Positions 25,017-36,309 of a stretch of 64,000 bases of DNA are shown in pieces; within the stretch, counting starts at the first letter, position 1; each line of letters starts with the position of its first letter. The notes under the pieces were generated by a model, which saw nothing but the letters and a program-made list of their open reading frames with translations, was not told where the DNA came from and did no database searches. Both the position numbers and the translations under genes were made by a program. Source of the DNA: Callaeas wilsoni. Its lineage: Eukaryota > Chordata > Aves > Passeriformes > Callaeidae. The stretch is taken from contig VWPU01010347.1 in assembly GCA_013398955.1 (NCBI GenBank), forward strand, positions 1 through 64,000, in the 5' to 3' direction.

Positions 25017-25622
25017 ATGGGACCTGTAATGAACTCCTTTGCTAGACTGCATTTGCAATACGGTGCTACTAAATCTTTATTTCACACCTTATTACAGCCC
25101 TTGCTGCATAAGTCTGCCCAAAGTCATGAAGCACAAAGTGGTGTTATTGTGCAGACAGTACAGCTTAGCAAAAATGGCCTAAATAGTAGGGCTGGTTGTG
25201 GATGCATTACAGTATCTGCCTTCAAACAAACAAACAAACACCACTGCCTCATTCTTGCACATATTGACATTTCCAAAAGGCTAATAGTTATTAACTGCAT
25301 TTCCAAGCAAAGTGTAATTTTTGTTGTGAAATTTTTGTTGTCCCCTCTGGCATGCAATTCTGTCAGACACCACCACCACAGAAACGCAGTGGGCTTTTGT
25401 CTAAGTTTGCAGGCAACTCCTGGACCCACACCAATCCTGTCCAGGTCCTTTTCTGCCTCCACATCTCTTTCCAGCCTGAAGACAGTGTCAGAACTCTGGA
25501 TTGTGGAGACAGAAACGCTAGGCTGGCTCCAAACTCAGCAGTGTAATGAGAAGACCAGCAAATCTGGACAAGTCCTGTGCTCCGTCTCCAGGATGTGTGC
25601 TGTGCTGCCACTGGAACTGTGA
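25017..25622 (+). CDS. Longest open frame, 201 codons from ATG; doubtful
   Basis: This is the longest uninterrupted frame in the window. It is open from 24975 (TTG), and the first ATG is at 25017. At about 40% GC, a run over 200 codons is rarer than chance would usually give in 64 kb, which is why it is listed. Against coding: an (AAAC)n microsatellite at 25223-25241 lies in frame and is read as Q-T-N-K; a run of four histidines comes from a CAC repeat; I see no domain, signal peptide or membrane segment; antisense frames of 112 and 82 codons overlap it; and no splice or polyadenylation context is evident. It most likely reflects a stop-poor composition, or could be a decayed repeat or a lineage-specific transcript. 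Confidence 0.12.
   Translation: MGPVMNSFARLHLQYGATKSLFHTLLQPLLHKSAQSHEAQSGVIVQTVQLSKNGLNSRAGCGCITVSAFKQTNKHHCLILAHIDISKRLIVINCISKQSVIFVVKFLLSPLACNSVRHHHHRNAVGFCLSLQATPGPTPILSRSFSASTSLSSLKTVSELWIVETETLGWLQTQQCNEKTSKSGQVLCSVSRMCAVLPLEL
25223..25241. repeat. (AAAC)n microsatellite
   Basis: About four and a half AAAC units. It lies within the 201-codon open frame, and a length change by anything other than three units would shift that frame. Confidence 0.85.
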
Positions 25623-26254
25623 CTGTGCAGTGGGATGGTTAAAGGACCTGATGGAAACTAACAAGAAAAAGAAAGTTTTGACTGGTAACAGCCCAATCAC
25701 GGGAGTATCAATGATAACCAAAGCCAGGGAGGTCAGCACAACCATGACTTGTCTATAGACAGAGGTCAGCAGTCATGGCTCTACAGCCTTCACAAAGGTA
25801 CCCTACCTCTAAAAATGCTATGAATTCTTCAGTTTTAGGAGCTTTAAAGGGAGGGGGTTTGCTTAGAATTTCATGGGCCTTTATTAGTAAGCTCAGACCT
25901 CTGTGAAGGGTTACTTTAAAGGTACTCCCTCCTAGGCATGCTGCCTTAGAAAACTCCTACTAGTATCAGTGTGCTGACTTCTGTCTGATCATAAGAGCTG
26001 TCTGCGTGTTGCTTGGGTCAGATAGGACCCCTCTGGATCCCGTGGGCATTCTGAAGTGCATCAGGGCTTGATTTCCCACACCAATAACCAATGCACAACT
26101 TTGGGTACAGGTTCCTATACAACTGCATGAAACATTTTGTGTTCTTATTGTAAGATTTCCCTCACCAAATATGAATGTTCTGTATATGATATCCAGGCAC
26201 AAAATATTTTCAACTGGAAATTCTGAGTTTCCAAATGCTTAAGATACTCTAGGG
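25623..26254. other. Unique noncoding DNA
   Basis: No gene or repeat is recognised. Short frames on both strands (up to 78 codons) have no recognisable features. Confidence 0.5.
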
Positions 26255-26322
26255 AACCCCCCTGAAGGAATCCATGGGTCCCTTCCAACTCAGTATATTC
26301 TATGATCCCATGATTCTATGAA
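26255..26322 (+). mobile_element. CR1 LINE 3' end, short fragment
   Basis: The sequence gggtcccttccaactcag, followed by ttctatgatcccatgattctatga, is the characteristic CR1 3' untranslated end with its terminal 8-bp repeat (copies at about 26298-26321). CR1 is the dominant non-LTR retrotransposon of birds, and most copies are 5'-truncated like this one. No coding part remains. Confidence 0.85.
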
Positions 26323-28033
26323 TCTGGTGGTGCTGGCGCTGTGGCAATGCAGGACTAATCCCATGGAATATCTTAGAAATGGCCAATGCAGAGCATAGAG
26401 CTGAAGACAATTGACAGAGGATGGCATCTCACATTCATTAGCAATATGTCATAAATATGGTAATTTCTGAAATGCCTCCCTTTTGCCCCTTGGGATGGTA
26501 AAATGTGAGTGAAAATCAATCCTCAAGTTCAATTAAAATTTTAAAGAGATACCATGGGGTATTGCTTGTGCAAAAATGAAGTTTTAGTTAAAAAGTATAA
26601 AACATGAAGGAAAAAATAAATTTAAAAATCTCTCATAAGGATAGAAATCTGCCCTCTGTTCATTTAATTATTTGGAAGAGAGAATAATTCATCATTGGGT
26701 TTTTCTGTTACCCTTCTTTTTAAAACTAAATCTTTCTTAAGATATAGATTCAAACACAACTCACTACAGGTAAAAATGAGTTCTGAAAAATGAATGTGGT
26801 CTTGAAATAGAATTGTTGAACCTTATATTGAGGGAAAAGCAGCCATTACTCAAGAAAAGTTCTATTCTTTCTGTGTAGAAATGAGCACAAGTAATTTGGA
26901 GGTAATTTCTGCTTTTTTATTTCTGGGGTTTCTCTATATCAGCAAGCACGAGTTTTAACAAACCTGATTCTCATTCAGAAAAATCCAGGCAGTCTCATAA
27001 CATCTTTACAAATCAGCTCTACCCTGGATCTGTAATAAGAATCACACTGTTGGGAGATGCTGAACAGAAATATGGTATTCATGCTGTCTAGCTATTCAGT
27101 TTACAGACAGTAAATCCAGCTGAAAGCTCTAGATAGATTACATATGCTCCAGATAATCAGGACAAAATGATGGAAATTTTCTAGTAGCACCACCAATTTC
27201 GAACTAGAGATTCTAGCAGCCCATGGCAGAGGTTATTTGTGATTTTTGGCATTTTCTGTAGAACCCGCATTTCTGACTATCAAGTTACTTCTACTTATCA
27301 GAAAGAAAAAGAATGATGAAAAAGGAAATCTTGAAAACTAAAGGAATTAAATTTTAAAAAATAGCAAACACACATTTCTTCTTTAAATAAAATCTGATTT
27401 TTAAGTCATATATGATCTTTTACTGTTTTGAGTTGGTAAAGCCCTGCATCCTTGCCCCTCCTTTTATACAGTCTGCATGGTCGTTTTACAGGCAAAAGTT
27501 AGCTTTAAGTGTTTTTTAAACCTGCAGAAAGTCCTGGATTTTTAGTGTTTAAAAAATCACTGTGGTGATGGATGAGTGGGCCATCTACAGGTGAAGAGAT
27601 CAAAGTTCCATGATAATTGCAATTTAGCAACAGAAGATAAAACAGAGGGACGGGAAACTTTGTGAAATGAGAATAAGGGGAAACATATTAAAGGAGCTAG
27701 TTAATATCTAGTTTCCTGGGTTTCTAATGAGTCAGCTTGGTGCAGGATGATGAATTACCTGCCAGCTTTGACTCTACAGATAGACCAGCATCAAGCTGAA
27801 GTGATATTCATCCATGACAGGGAAGGGAGAAGGTAGTTCTTCTTAGGAAACAGTTTATTGCTACGTTCAAAAGCAGTGGTGCTGTGGATATAAGCCTGGG
27901 ATAGCTGATTAGCATTTCGCTGTAGCAAAGACAACCCTCCTCCTCAAGCTTTGAAATAGTTATAAAGCAGTGACTTTAAACGGACACGTCAATGAGACTA
28001 TTGCGAGACGTCTGCATTGCTAGTCCTGGAAAG
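26323..28033. other. Unique AT-rich noncoding DNA
   Basis: No gene, RNA or transposon is recognised. The region 26500-27420 is particularly AT-rich, with several A-runs and TTTAAA motifs. Nothing further can be supported. Confidence 0.5.
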
Positions 28034-28070
28034 CACAAAGGGATGGTACCTTCACAAAGGGATGGTACCT
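28034..28070. repeat. 19-bp tandem duplication, two copies
   Basis: CACAAAGGGATGGTACCT begins at 28034 and again at 28053, a period of 19 with no mismatch in the shared 18 bases. It is a small, recent-looking slippage duplication in otherwise unique sequence. Confidence 0.9.
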
Positions 28071-29535
28071 CGAGGGGAGAGCGGATTTGGGCGCAAGCAG
28101 TGCTGTGCTGTGGCGTGACACAGGCTGCGCAAATCCCGTCAGTGTGTTTTTTCTCCTGTGGTGATACCAAGCACAAACCTTCCACGTTGCGTTTCCATTC
28201 ACTTTAAATAGCTGCCTGATGCTTCTCAAAGGCAAAAGCCACAATGAGGAGGCCTCCAGGCAATTACCCATGAAATTCACACCCTCAGAGATTTGCTCCC
28301 AGTCACCCACTAAAGTCAGAGGTTCAGATGTAACTGCAAGTACGTTTCCAGTCATCAAAATTCACAAAGCAATAACAAAACTCATGTACATGTTGCTGCT
28401 CCAAAAACTCAGCATTAATATGGCAGACCCAGATACTAGTTCTTGTCAGTACAAATGTCACAAATACTACTCTGCTTTCAAAGTTTTCATAGCCTAGCCC
28501 TTCACTCTTATTTCTCACTACATTCCCTAACCTTATATTCATTTTTTCAGTTGAATGCCTTCAGAGTGAATGCTCTTTTTTATTATTATTTTTTCTCTAG
28601 CATTTCACTAAGGACTGCCCAGAGGAAGAGCAAGGACTAAAATATTTATGTATGCAGATGAAACTGTTCTCCTAGTTGCTGTTAATGATGTTTGTTTCCA
28701 TTTCTACTATCCTCTCTCCTAAAATGACATATACGATCACCAAGCTTAATAATATTCATCTCTCTCAATCTTAATAAAACTCTCTGTGTGTTAGCACATT
28801 TAATCCTCCTAATACCTTTAATGCATCTGACCCTGTCTGTTCAACCTGCGTGTGAGCAGATTCTGGTTTTGGACTTATGAATGTCTTTGATAAATTTACA
28901 CTCCAGATACTTAAAAATATTCCCCTCCCTTAGTAAACATCCTGGCGATTAGTCTTCAAATAGAATTAAGTTATTCTCAGCAGCTGGTGTTGGGCAAAAG
29001 TCAGAGATGTGGATAGCGGGATGAGTCCACTTATTCTGATTTAATCTGATCAGGAACTTGCCCACATATATTAGGAAGTAATGTGTGTCTCCCAAAATTT
29101 TTCTTGGGCTAATTATGCTGTTAAGGTTTGTCAGGCCACTTGATGTCAAAGGTTTGGCAATTTTGTTCTCTCCCCTATGAAACAACACGAAGGGATGCTG
29201 GAATTGTCTGAAGGTTTTCCTTTATGGTTTTTCTGGCAAAGTCCAAATTCTCACATAATAACAACTTTCTGAACACAGAAGGGCTGAGTGAGTACTACTT
29301 TCCATGGAGTCTTTCAGAGACATTGAAAAGTTCGGTCTTAACATCCAGCATCTGTGAGCTCTGCAGCACAATGGCACAGAGTCTGCAGATGTGTTCTGGA
29401 GCAGTGCATGGCTGACAGTCGTGGGGTACCAGAGAAAGCATCCAGGAGTTTCTTTTCCTTAAATTGCTCCTGTAGACCCAGAAACCAACACAATGAAGTT
29501 TGCTGCATGAGAGGAAATCTTTGTGACATTACAGT
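28071..29535. other. Unique noncoding DNA
   Basis: No gene is supported. The minus-strand frame at 28020-28358 (112 codons) spans the 19-bp duplication and has no recognisable domain. A T-rich patch occurs at 28577-28598. Confidence 0.5.
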
Positions 29536-29590
29536 GGATCCTGCGCTAAGCAGGAAGTTGGACTGGATGACCTACTGAGATCCTCTCCAG
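29536..29590 (+). mobile_element. CR1 LINE 3' fragment, decayed
   Basis: ggatcctgc...agcaggaagttggactggatgacct follows the CR1 3' consensus (gcaggggggttggactagatgacct), then decays in the part that should read ggtcccttccaacc. The terminal 8-bp repeat is absent. It directly abuts a short perfect inverted repeat at 29589-29611. Confidence 0.75.
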
Positions 29591-29611
29591 TATGAAACAT
29601 CCTTTCATACT
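29589..29611. repeat. Perfect 9-bp inverted repeat, 5-nt loop
   Basis: AGTATGAAA at 29589-29597 and TTTCATACT at 29603-29611 are exact reverse complements with a loop of five bases. It sits where the CR1 terminal repeat would be expected. It could form a stable small hairpin; no role is known. Confidence 0.7.
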
Positions 29612-31048
29612 AAAGATAATCTCTTTGCATTTGTAGGGGAAATGAAAGGGAAAGGGATTAGTTAATGCATTTTGAGCACTCCTATTTTGACATTTCCCAT
29701 ACATACACACACACATATGCAGGATATCTGAGCAGTGCTGTCAGCAAACAGCTAGAATGAAACTTGGTCAAGTGCTCAAGCAAAATGGCACACAAAAGGA
29801 AAAGAAGAAAAACTGAAAGTGTTGTGAAAGAGAAATTGTGACAAAGCAATTAGGATTCTTGCCTTGCAAGTGACAGGTGGCCAAGAACATGGGAGGATGC
29901 TAGAAGCTATTAGAAAAGAGGTTGCAGCAGAAGATCAAAGCCTGTTTTGTGCCCACCTGTTCTGGAGCAGCATAAATGTCTCTGTGTAACTGAGATGTCA
30001 AAATGGCTGCTTAGGCACGTTAGTGTTGTAAGGATTTCTTCAAGCATAATGATAGCTTCTCTTTTACTGGAAAAACCTGCCCACAAGTCATCTTTCTCTC
30101 TTCCAAGTACAGGAAAGCCTGTTCTGGACAGACACTTGTCATGTCATGGCTTTGGAAATGAAGCAAAACTTTTCATTTCCAATTGAGAATTCATTTCTAC
30201 TTTTCTGGCTTTGTGGTCTACACTCAGGCTTGCCAAGGACCTTTCTTTTGCTGTTAAGGAGGTTTGCAGGCATTTTGTTTCCTTTACCTTTGTTTAAATG
30301 GACAGGGAGTATAAAGTGGTTTTAAGTGCAGAATAGCTGCAAGACCATCTCCATTTTTGAATGAGACATGTTTTTGTCCATTCGCTGTGTATTGGTTTCA
30401 CGCACATCCAGCTTGATCAGGATGCTGAACGTCCAGGAGGCTGTGTGGTACCCACATCTGTCGATTTTGTATTCAGTAGGCACAAAGATTAACTAAGTTT
30501 TAATGATCAAACCTGTTTCTTTGTCTCACACAAGCTCCAAATAGGTTTGAAATTGGGCCAAGTCTCACCAAAAGAGGAGAAGATGGAGAAGAAATATCAG
30601 AAAGTAGTATATCAGCTGTGGGTTGTTCAGGACAGAATAACTGACAGCCCAGAAGGCTCTTTAAATTAAAACCCATTTTCTGAAAACAGATTTTGCATGC
30701 TATGTGTTAAACAAATCCATACTGGATAAAAACAACACCATCTCCAGATTTTTTTTTTCTTTGGGCAATTTATTAAGCTGTAAACACTGAACATCTTAAT
30801 AAAAATACAGAAGTGCAAAAAATCTCTGTGTGGTTCATCTTTTATTCAACAGCACTGCCAAGTAAGAGGCATCCCCTTTAGGGCAAAAAAATGCCACTTC
30901 TATTTCATACTGTACTTATTTCTCTAATATCTCCTAAATGATTATTTGCCAAAAAGAATATTATGGGACCATCATTTCTCCTTCCACCTCCTAGCACAAA
31001 GGCTGTTTCTGCTTCTCAGCAATAAGAGATCTGCTGCCTCTTCCCATC

Positions 31049-31090
31049 TTTTCTTTTTTTTTTCTCTGTGTGTGTGTATGTGTATGTGTG
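31049..31090. repeat. Poly(T) followed by imperfect (TG)n
   Basis: A T-run with one C interruption leads into ctgtgtgtgtgtatgtgtatgtgtg, an interrupted dinucleotide repeat. Likely polymorphic in length. Confidence 0.85.
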
Positions 31091-31862
31091 CTGGCAAATT
31101 CAATCTGCATTATAAACAGCAATTCTACATGCCAAGCAAGATGCTCTGCAACCTTAGCCCTGTGCTCTTTCAGAACAGCATTCCCAGAGGAGAGGCTTTA
31201 CAGGTTATTAGTAGCATCCACAGAAATGGCAACAGATATCCCTGTTCCTTCCTATGTATTATTCATAAGGCTGCAGATTTGTCATGATAATTCATTGGGT
31301 AAATCACAGACTCCTCTCACTGGGGCATAGTCTGTGGACGTCGAGGAGAATAGCAAGTTGTGGACATTGCACAATACGTGTCCAAGTTTTAAGCATCACT
31401 CCAAGTTGAAGGGAATGTGCACTTGAGTTTCTCTCCTTAAAGACAACATAAATAAAAATGAAAAGAGACTCTGCATGTCAAGGAGAATTTATTCTGATTT
31501 TGTAATCTGAGTAATCATCTGTTGGAAAACAAACTGAAGAGCATGGAGATGTGAGAGGAAATGGTAGGTGATAACTTTCCTTTATTATTGGACTAGGGTA
31601 TAGCTCAATCTTGGTAAGGAAATGCATCAGATCCCATTTTCAGTTTACCAAATCATCAAAAATTGACTTTTCCAAAGACTGAGGTGCCTTTGAACCGAGC
31701 ATCTGAATCCCTTGTTTTCCCTTGAACTTCCTCAACCACAGTAAATTGAAACATAATCTGAAAACTTCAGCTGTTCAGGAAAATATTAGTGGATAGTATA
31801 CTTATTTTTATCTTAAAATAAGAAAACAGAATGAAAACAGCTAGCAAAAGGAAAAGGAAAGC

Positions 31863-31897
31863 ATATATATATGTACAAAACATACATACATACATAC
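31863..31897. repeat. (TA)n and (ATAC)n microsatellites
   Basis: A short AT alternation (31863-31871) is followed, after gtacaaaac, by about four ATAC units (31881-31897). Confidence 0.85.
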
Positions 31898-34800
31898 TAA
31901 ATTTAGTGACATTATGAAATCAGTGCACCTCCAGTGCCATCAGGTCTTGACCCCAAATCCATTTACATTTGTTTTGCGCCCTGTGACATTAGAGACAGTA
32001 ACTTGATGATGTGAATGTATTACTTCTCTGTTCATCTCCTGGATGCCACATGCAATGCCAGTCACCTGTTTGAAAGGGTCACAGAGAAGAAACAGAGAGG
32101 AAGAGTAGACATACTCAGTGGTTTGAAGCAGCTTCTTTAGAAAGCAAAATTAATAATCTATGACTCAGCCTTGGAAAAGATGACTCAGGAGAATGAAGCA
32201 GAGTTCTATAAAATCACAAGTGACACAGACAAAAGAAATAGCAAATAATGCATTTGGTATTTCCCAGCACATGACAACCAAGGAACTGATCAGGCAGTGT
32301 TTTCAGAGCAAACAGAAAAAAGAGCTTTCTCAGTCAGATGTATTTGCAGTGTGAATCTCTTTGAGGTGAAGATGTAAATAGATTCATAAAGAAATTAGGC
32401 AAATTCGAGGAGGAGAGGCCCATCAGGAGCTATTGATACTGCTGATCAGCTGAATTCTACAGCTCAAAAAGTATTATACTGCACTTTTGTGGATGTTGAA
32501 CAGACATATCAGAGGAAGGCATCTATATTCTAGTGCAAGAATTAAGAAGATTCAAATTAAACTAGAAGGAGGTAAGCTCAAAACAAATGTGTAGTTCCTC
32601 TAGGAGTGTGCTATCAGGCTGTGAATCTTAGGGTGCTAGAGATGAAAACAGTTTAATTGGGTTCAACAGGAGAAAAGAAAAACTAATGAAAGACAAGTTG
32701 ATTGAGGTTTACCATTAGGAAGCCACTTATTAATAAATGTTTGAATAATATTCAGTGTAATGGTTATACAAACTTCCTCTGTTCTTACTCACTCCTGCTA
32801 TCCCCACTACTGAAGACAAACCCTGCAGGCTTTGACCCCTGACAGCTGCTCAGATGCTTGGAGTGGCCATGGGTCTGCAGTGCAGTCAGCTGGGTGGTCA
32901 CCCCACTGCACATTCCCCCTGTAAGTCAGTTCTCTGCATACGTGATGAAGCTGCTTGTTGCTCTTGGGCATCAAGAAATCCTTCCAAAAAATGAGGCACA
33001 GAGCTCCTGCAGAACTAATAAATTGATAGGGTAGTTTTTTTAAGAATCAAATACACCACAAAGGCAAGTTTTTAAGAAGATGTATTCTCTATACAGCTTA
33101 GGATCAGATCCATAATAGTATTTGATCTCCTAACTCTCATCGACCTCAGTAGTTAGGATTCCAAATACCTCTGTAGCATGCTCTGGCCAACTAGGAGGAA
33201 AATAAAGTGATCTGGTAAACAGCAAAAGCAATAAATATACCTGTATGAGAATGATCAATTTTGTTTTGTCAGACATGGTCAGATCCTACCAAATGAAGAT
33301 TTCATTATGCTGCCTAGCAGTGAATATCCCAGGAATCAAAAGCTCAAGATTGACAAACACTGCTCTGATTCTTCTCCCCACACAACCTCTCCAAGAAGCG
33401 AGACAGTGAAGTACAAAGGATTTCAATAAAACTTGCAATGCAGCACTACTACGAAGAAACAAGAAAAGCAAAAGGAAACAGGGACAAAGATATTCCTGCA
33501 TCTGTGGTCAGGCTTCCATCCTGGGCTTTGCTGGGAAAACAGTCCAACCCCTTAAGGCTGGCCATCCCAAGGCGAGGAGTTGGTCATGGCTCCCCACATA
33601 GTTCTGCTTTGCTTAGTTCTAGTCCACATTGTGGGCATTTTGATGCCTGCCAAATCCCAGCCTGAGGATTTATCAACCCCTACAGAACAGATGGTCCCAC
33701 AGATGGTCTTTGCTGCCCCAGATCAATGAGCTGGCACTCATCACCTTTTCCAAGAACAGGGTTTTCTCTTTAGATTCTTCACAGGGGGGATATTGCAGGA
33801 ATTGTTTGGCCCATAGTAGTACAGAGCAAACCCCGCAGCAGCTTCTCTGTGACAATAACCTGGATACATTTCCTGGCTGAGAAGTAGATGTTATCTTTCA
33901 CATTCACAAGGTCTACATATTCACCAGAGCAATCTTTGTCCTTAGGCTCAGAAATTATTCTGATTCCAAATATTTCGAAGAGTAGGGTGATATCCCCACC
34001 ATCTCCCACTCACAAAAAATCAAAGCAATCTTATTTTTTTTAAAAAATTTGTGAGCTCAGATACAACTAAGGCACTAGTTCAAAAAATTATAACATTACA
34101 CTGAAATACCCTAACCTTCAATATTTCTTCTGAGTTTTAGCATTATTTATCATTTTTCTCATTCTCACATAGAGATGTTCTTGTGAAAATGGAAACGTTG
34201 CCTTCTGGTTTCCCAGATAGTTGTGGTCTCACTTATGAAGCATGGTATCTTCCAACACTTGTGTGTTTTCAAGGGAAGTGAGTATATTTTAAAAGCACAT
34301 GTGACATCTGTGGAGGGGAGAAAGCTAGTTCTGGAGTTCATTAATCCAAACAGCAGCTCTTCTGTGCACAAAAGTTTGTGGTTTTTTTTTCCCCTGGCCA
34401 AATTGCCATGCCTTTTATATATGTTCATGTGTAAAATCTGCAAAAGGTAACTACTTTCCAAGAGTGCTATCAAGGATCAGGCACCCTTCTCAGCACATAA
34501 ATCTGAGGCAGTCACTCATCTCTCCAAACTCAAGGAGGCTGCTCGAAGAAATATAAAAACTCTGAATTTCTCCTCTCTTATTTAAACACCTGCAATTTCC
34601 TCACAGAGGCAGTCAGCACAGAAGCCCCACATAAATGGTTTGTAATGCAGGTCTGAATCAAGCCCTTAAGGATTATTAAAGTAATCCATCTTAATTATAG
34701 TGAAAATCTGTTACTGGCCTTACATAATAATGCTTCATTTATAATTTCCACTTAGGCCTGCCTTCCTCCTTCTCATGTTTCCCTCCTTCTCCTACAGTAC

Positions 34801-36280
34801 TTTTCCTTTAACTGCCTTTGAACAGAATTACCCAACACATTTGAAAAGTGAGAGAACATTCTTTGGGTGACAGGATGACCTTGTATTTAAGGTAAAAGCC
34901 TAAGGTAAACAAAACTTTATGTTTTTATCCTAGTTATGTCTTCAGCCAGGCCTTTATAAGAAACTTTCTGGTCACCTTTGCAGTCCCAGCCAAGATCAGA
35001 GATTAAAGAAGTGAGATACCATAAAGGCTCATCTCTACGCAGTCCAAATGCTTTTACCTATCTGTCCCATGACTTGCATTCCCTGTGCTATTGATGTTAA
35101 TAAACTGTGGCTTCCTCAAAGGGAGGATGTGACTCTTAAAGGCTGGTTGATCAATGAGACCTCAAAAGGCAGAGCAAATTATTCTTAGAAGAACAATTAG
35201 AGGTACAGGTGTAGTACTGTGTTCTGATAAAGTGTATGAAGACATTCATCCCAAATATTTCTGTCGACACCAAATTATTATTTCCCTTCATAATCAAGTA
35301 AGGTTTTATGAGATTGAGATTGAGATGCCACTTTGGTTTGGAGTCTAGGAAGTGACACGCTTGCGCCCCAGCTTCAAATCTGTGCATTAAATGCTTTCTG
35401 CCAGGCACCTCTTTCTCCAAGCAGCAAGCCTGCACCCAGAATCATCCTCATTCTGGAAACACAGGCTGACACCTGAACAGGAGCAGATGTGAAGTTTTCA
35501 ATCAAGCAGTTTTGAATGCACAATTCTTTGGTGAGCCATGCTTCAATTCTCCTGTTTATTAAATGATCAACAAAACAACTCCTTTGATACTCTGAAGAAT
35601 TTGTAGTCACCCACCTCTTTTCTAACCTATATTTCTCTTTCCTTTTCCACTGGCTCAACCAGAGCACAGCACAACCAAGTGACTTGCTACCAGTGTCCAG
35701 CTCTGCCATCCCAGACTTGGTTGAGTCCTAAACTCGGATAAATCTCACGCGCATCTTTTCTAGCTTTTTTCCCTCTAAAGCTTCTGTTAAAGACTTGCAT
35801 TTTATCCCTGCTGATACAGTAGAATAGGATAAGGCACAGGAGAGCCTCTCCCAGCCCAAAGGTGTTTCTTGCTCAGGGACCTCACTGCTGGCAATACTGA
35901 GTGTGCAGCATCAGTCACAGAACAAGATTTGGTCCCTGAGTTGTTCAACAGATATGGGCTACTTAGCTTTAAAAAAGAAAAAAAAATGAAATAACGATAT
36001 GCAAACTGTGAGCTCTGTTTTCATTTTACATCTGGATGAAATAATGAGCAAGAAATTGTAATGCTCACAGTCAGCTCGGCTGACCACAAAGGAATCTGAT
36101 TCTTGTCAGTTCAAGCTACCTCAGGAAATACCCCTTACTTCCAGTCAACTGCAACATTTGCATTATTTGTATTAATTTCTGTTTCAATTCAAGTAAAGTC
36201 ATCTACTATCTCTTTACCATGTACAGCAGAAACCTGAATGAAAATGAAAAATGATTTTGAGATAAAGGGACTTTCTTCCC

Positions 36281-36309
36281 TTTTTATTTTTTCTTTTTTT
36301 TTTTTTTTT
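36281..36309. repeat. Poly(T) tract
   Basis: Twenty-nine bases that are T except for single A and C interruptions, with an uninterrupted final run of 16 T. On the minus strand this is a poly(A), but no retrotransposon body is recognised beside it. Confidence 0.9.

Larger units (their letters stand above)
29612..36280. other. Unique AT-rich noncoding DNA with microsatellites
   Basis: No gene or recognisable transposon in about 6.7 kb, apart from simple repeats. These include a short CA run at 29702-29717, T-runs at 30749-30758 and 31049-31063 and the TG and ATAC repeats listed separately. Frames up to 113 codons occur but have no recognisable features. The minus frame at 35374-35709 (111 codons, true ATG) was considered and matches nothing I know. 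Confidence 0.5.
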
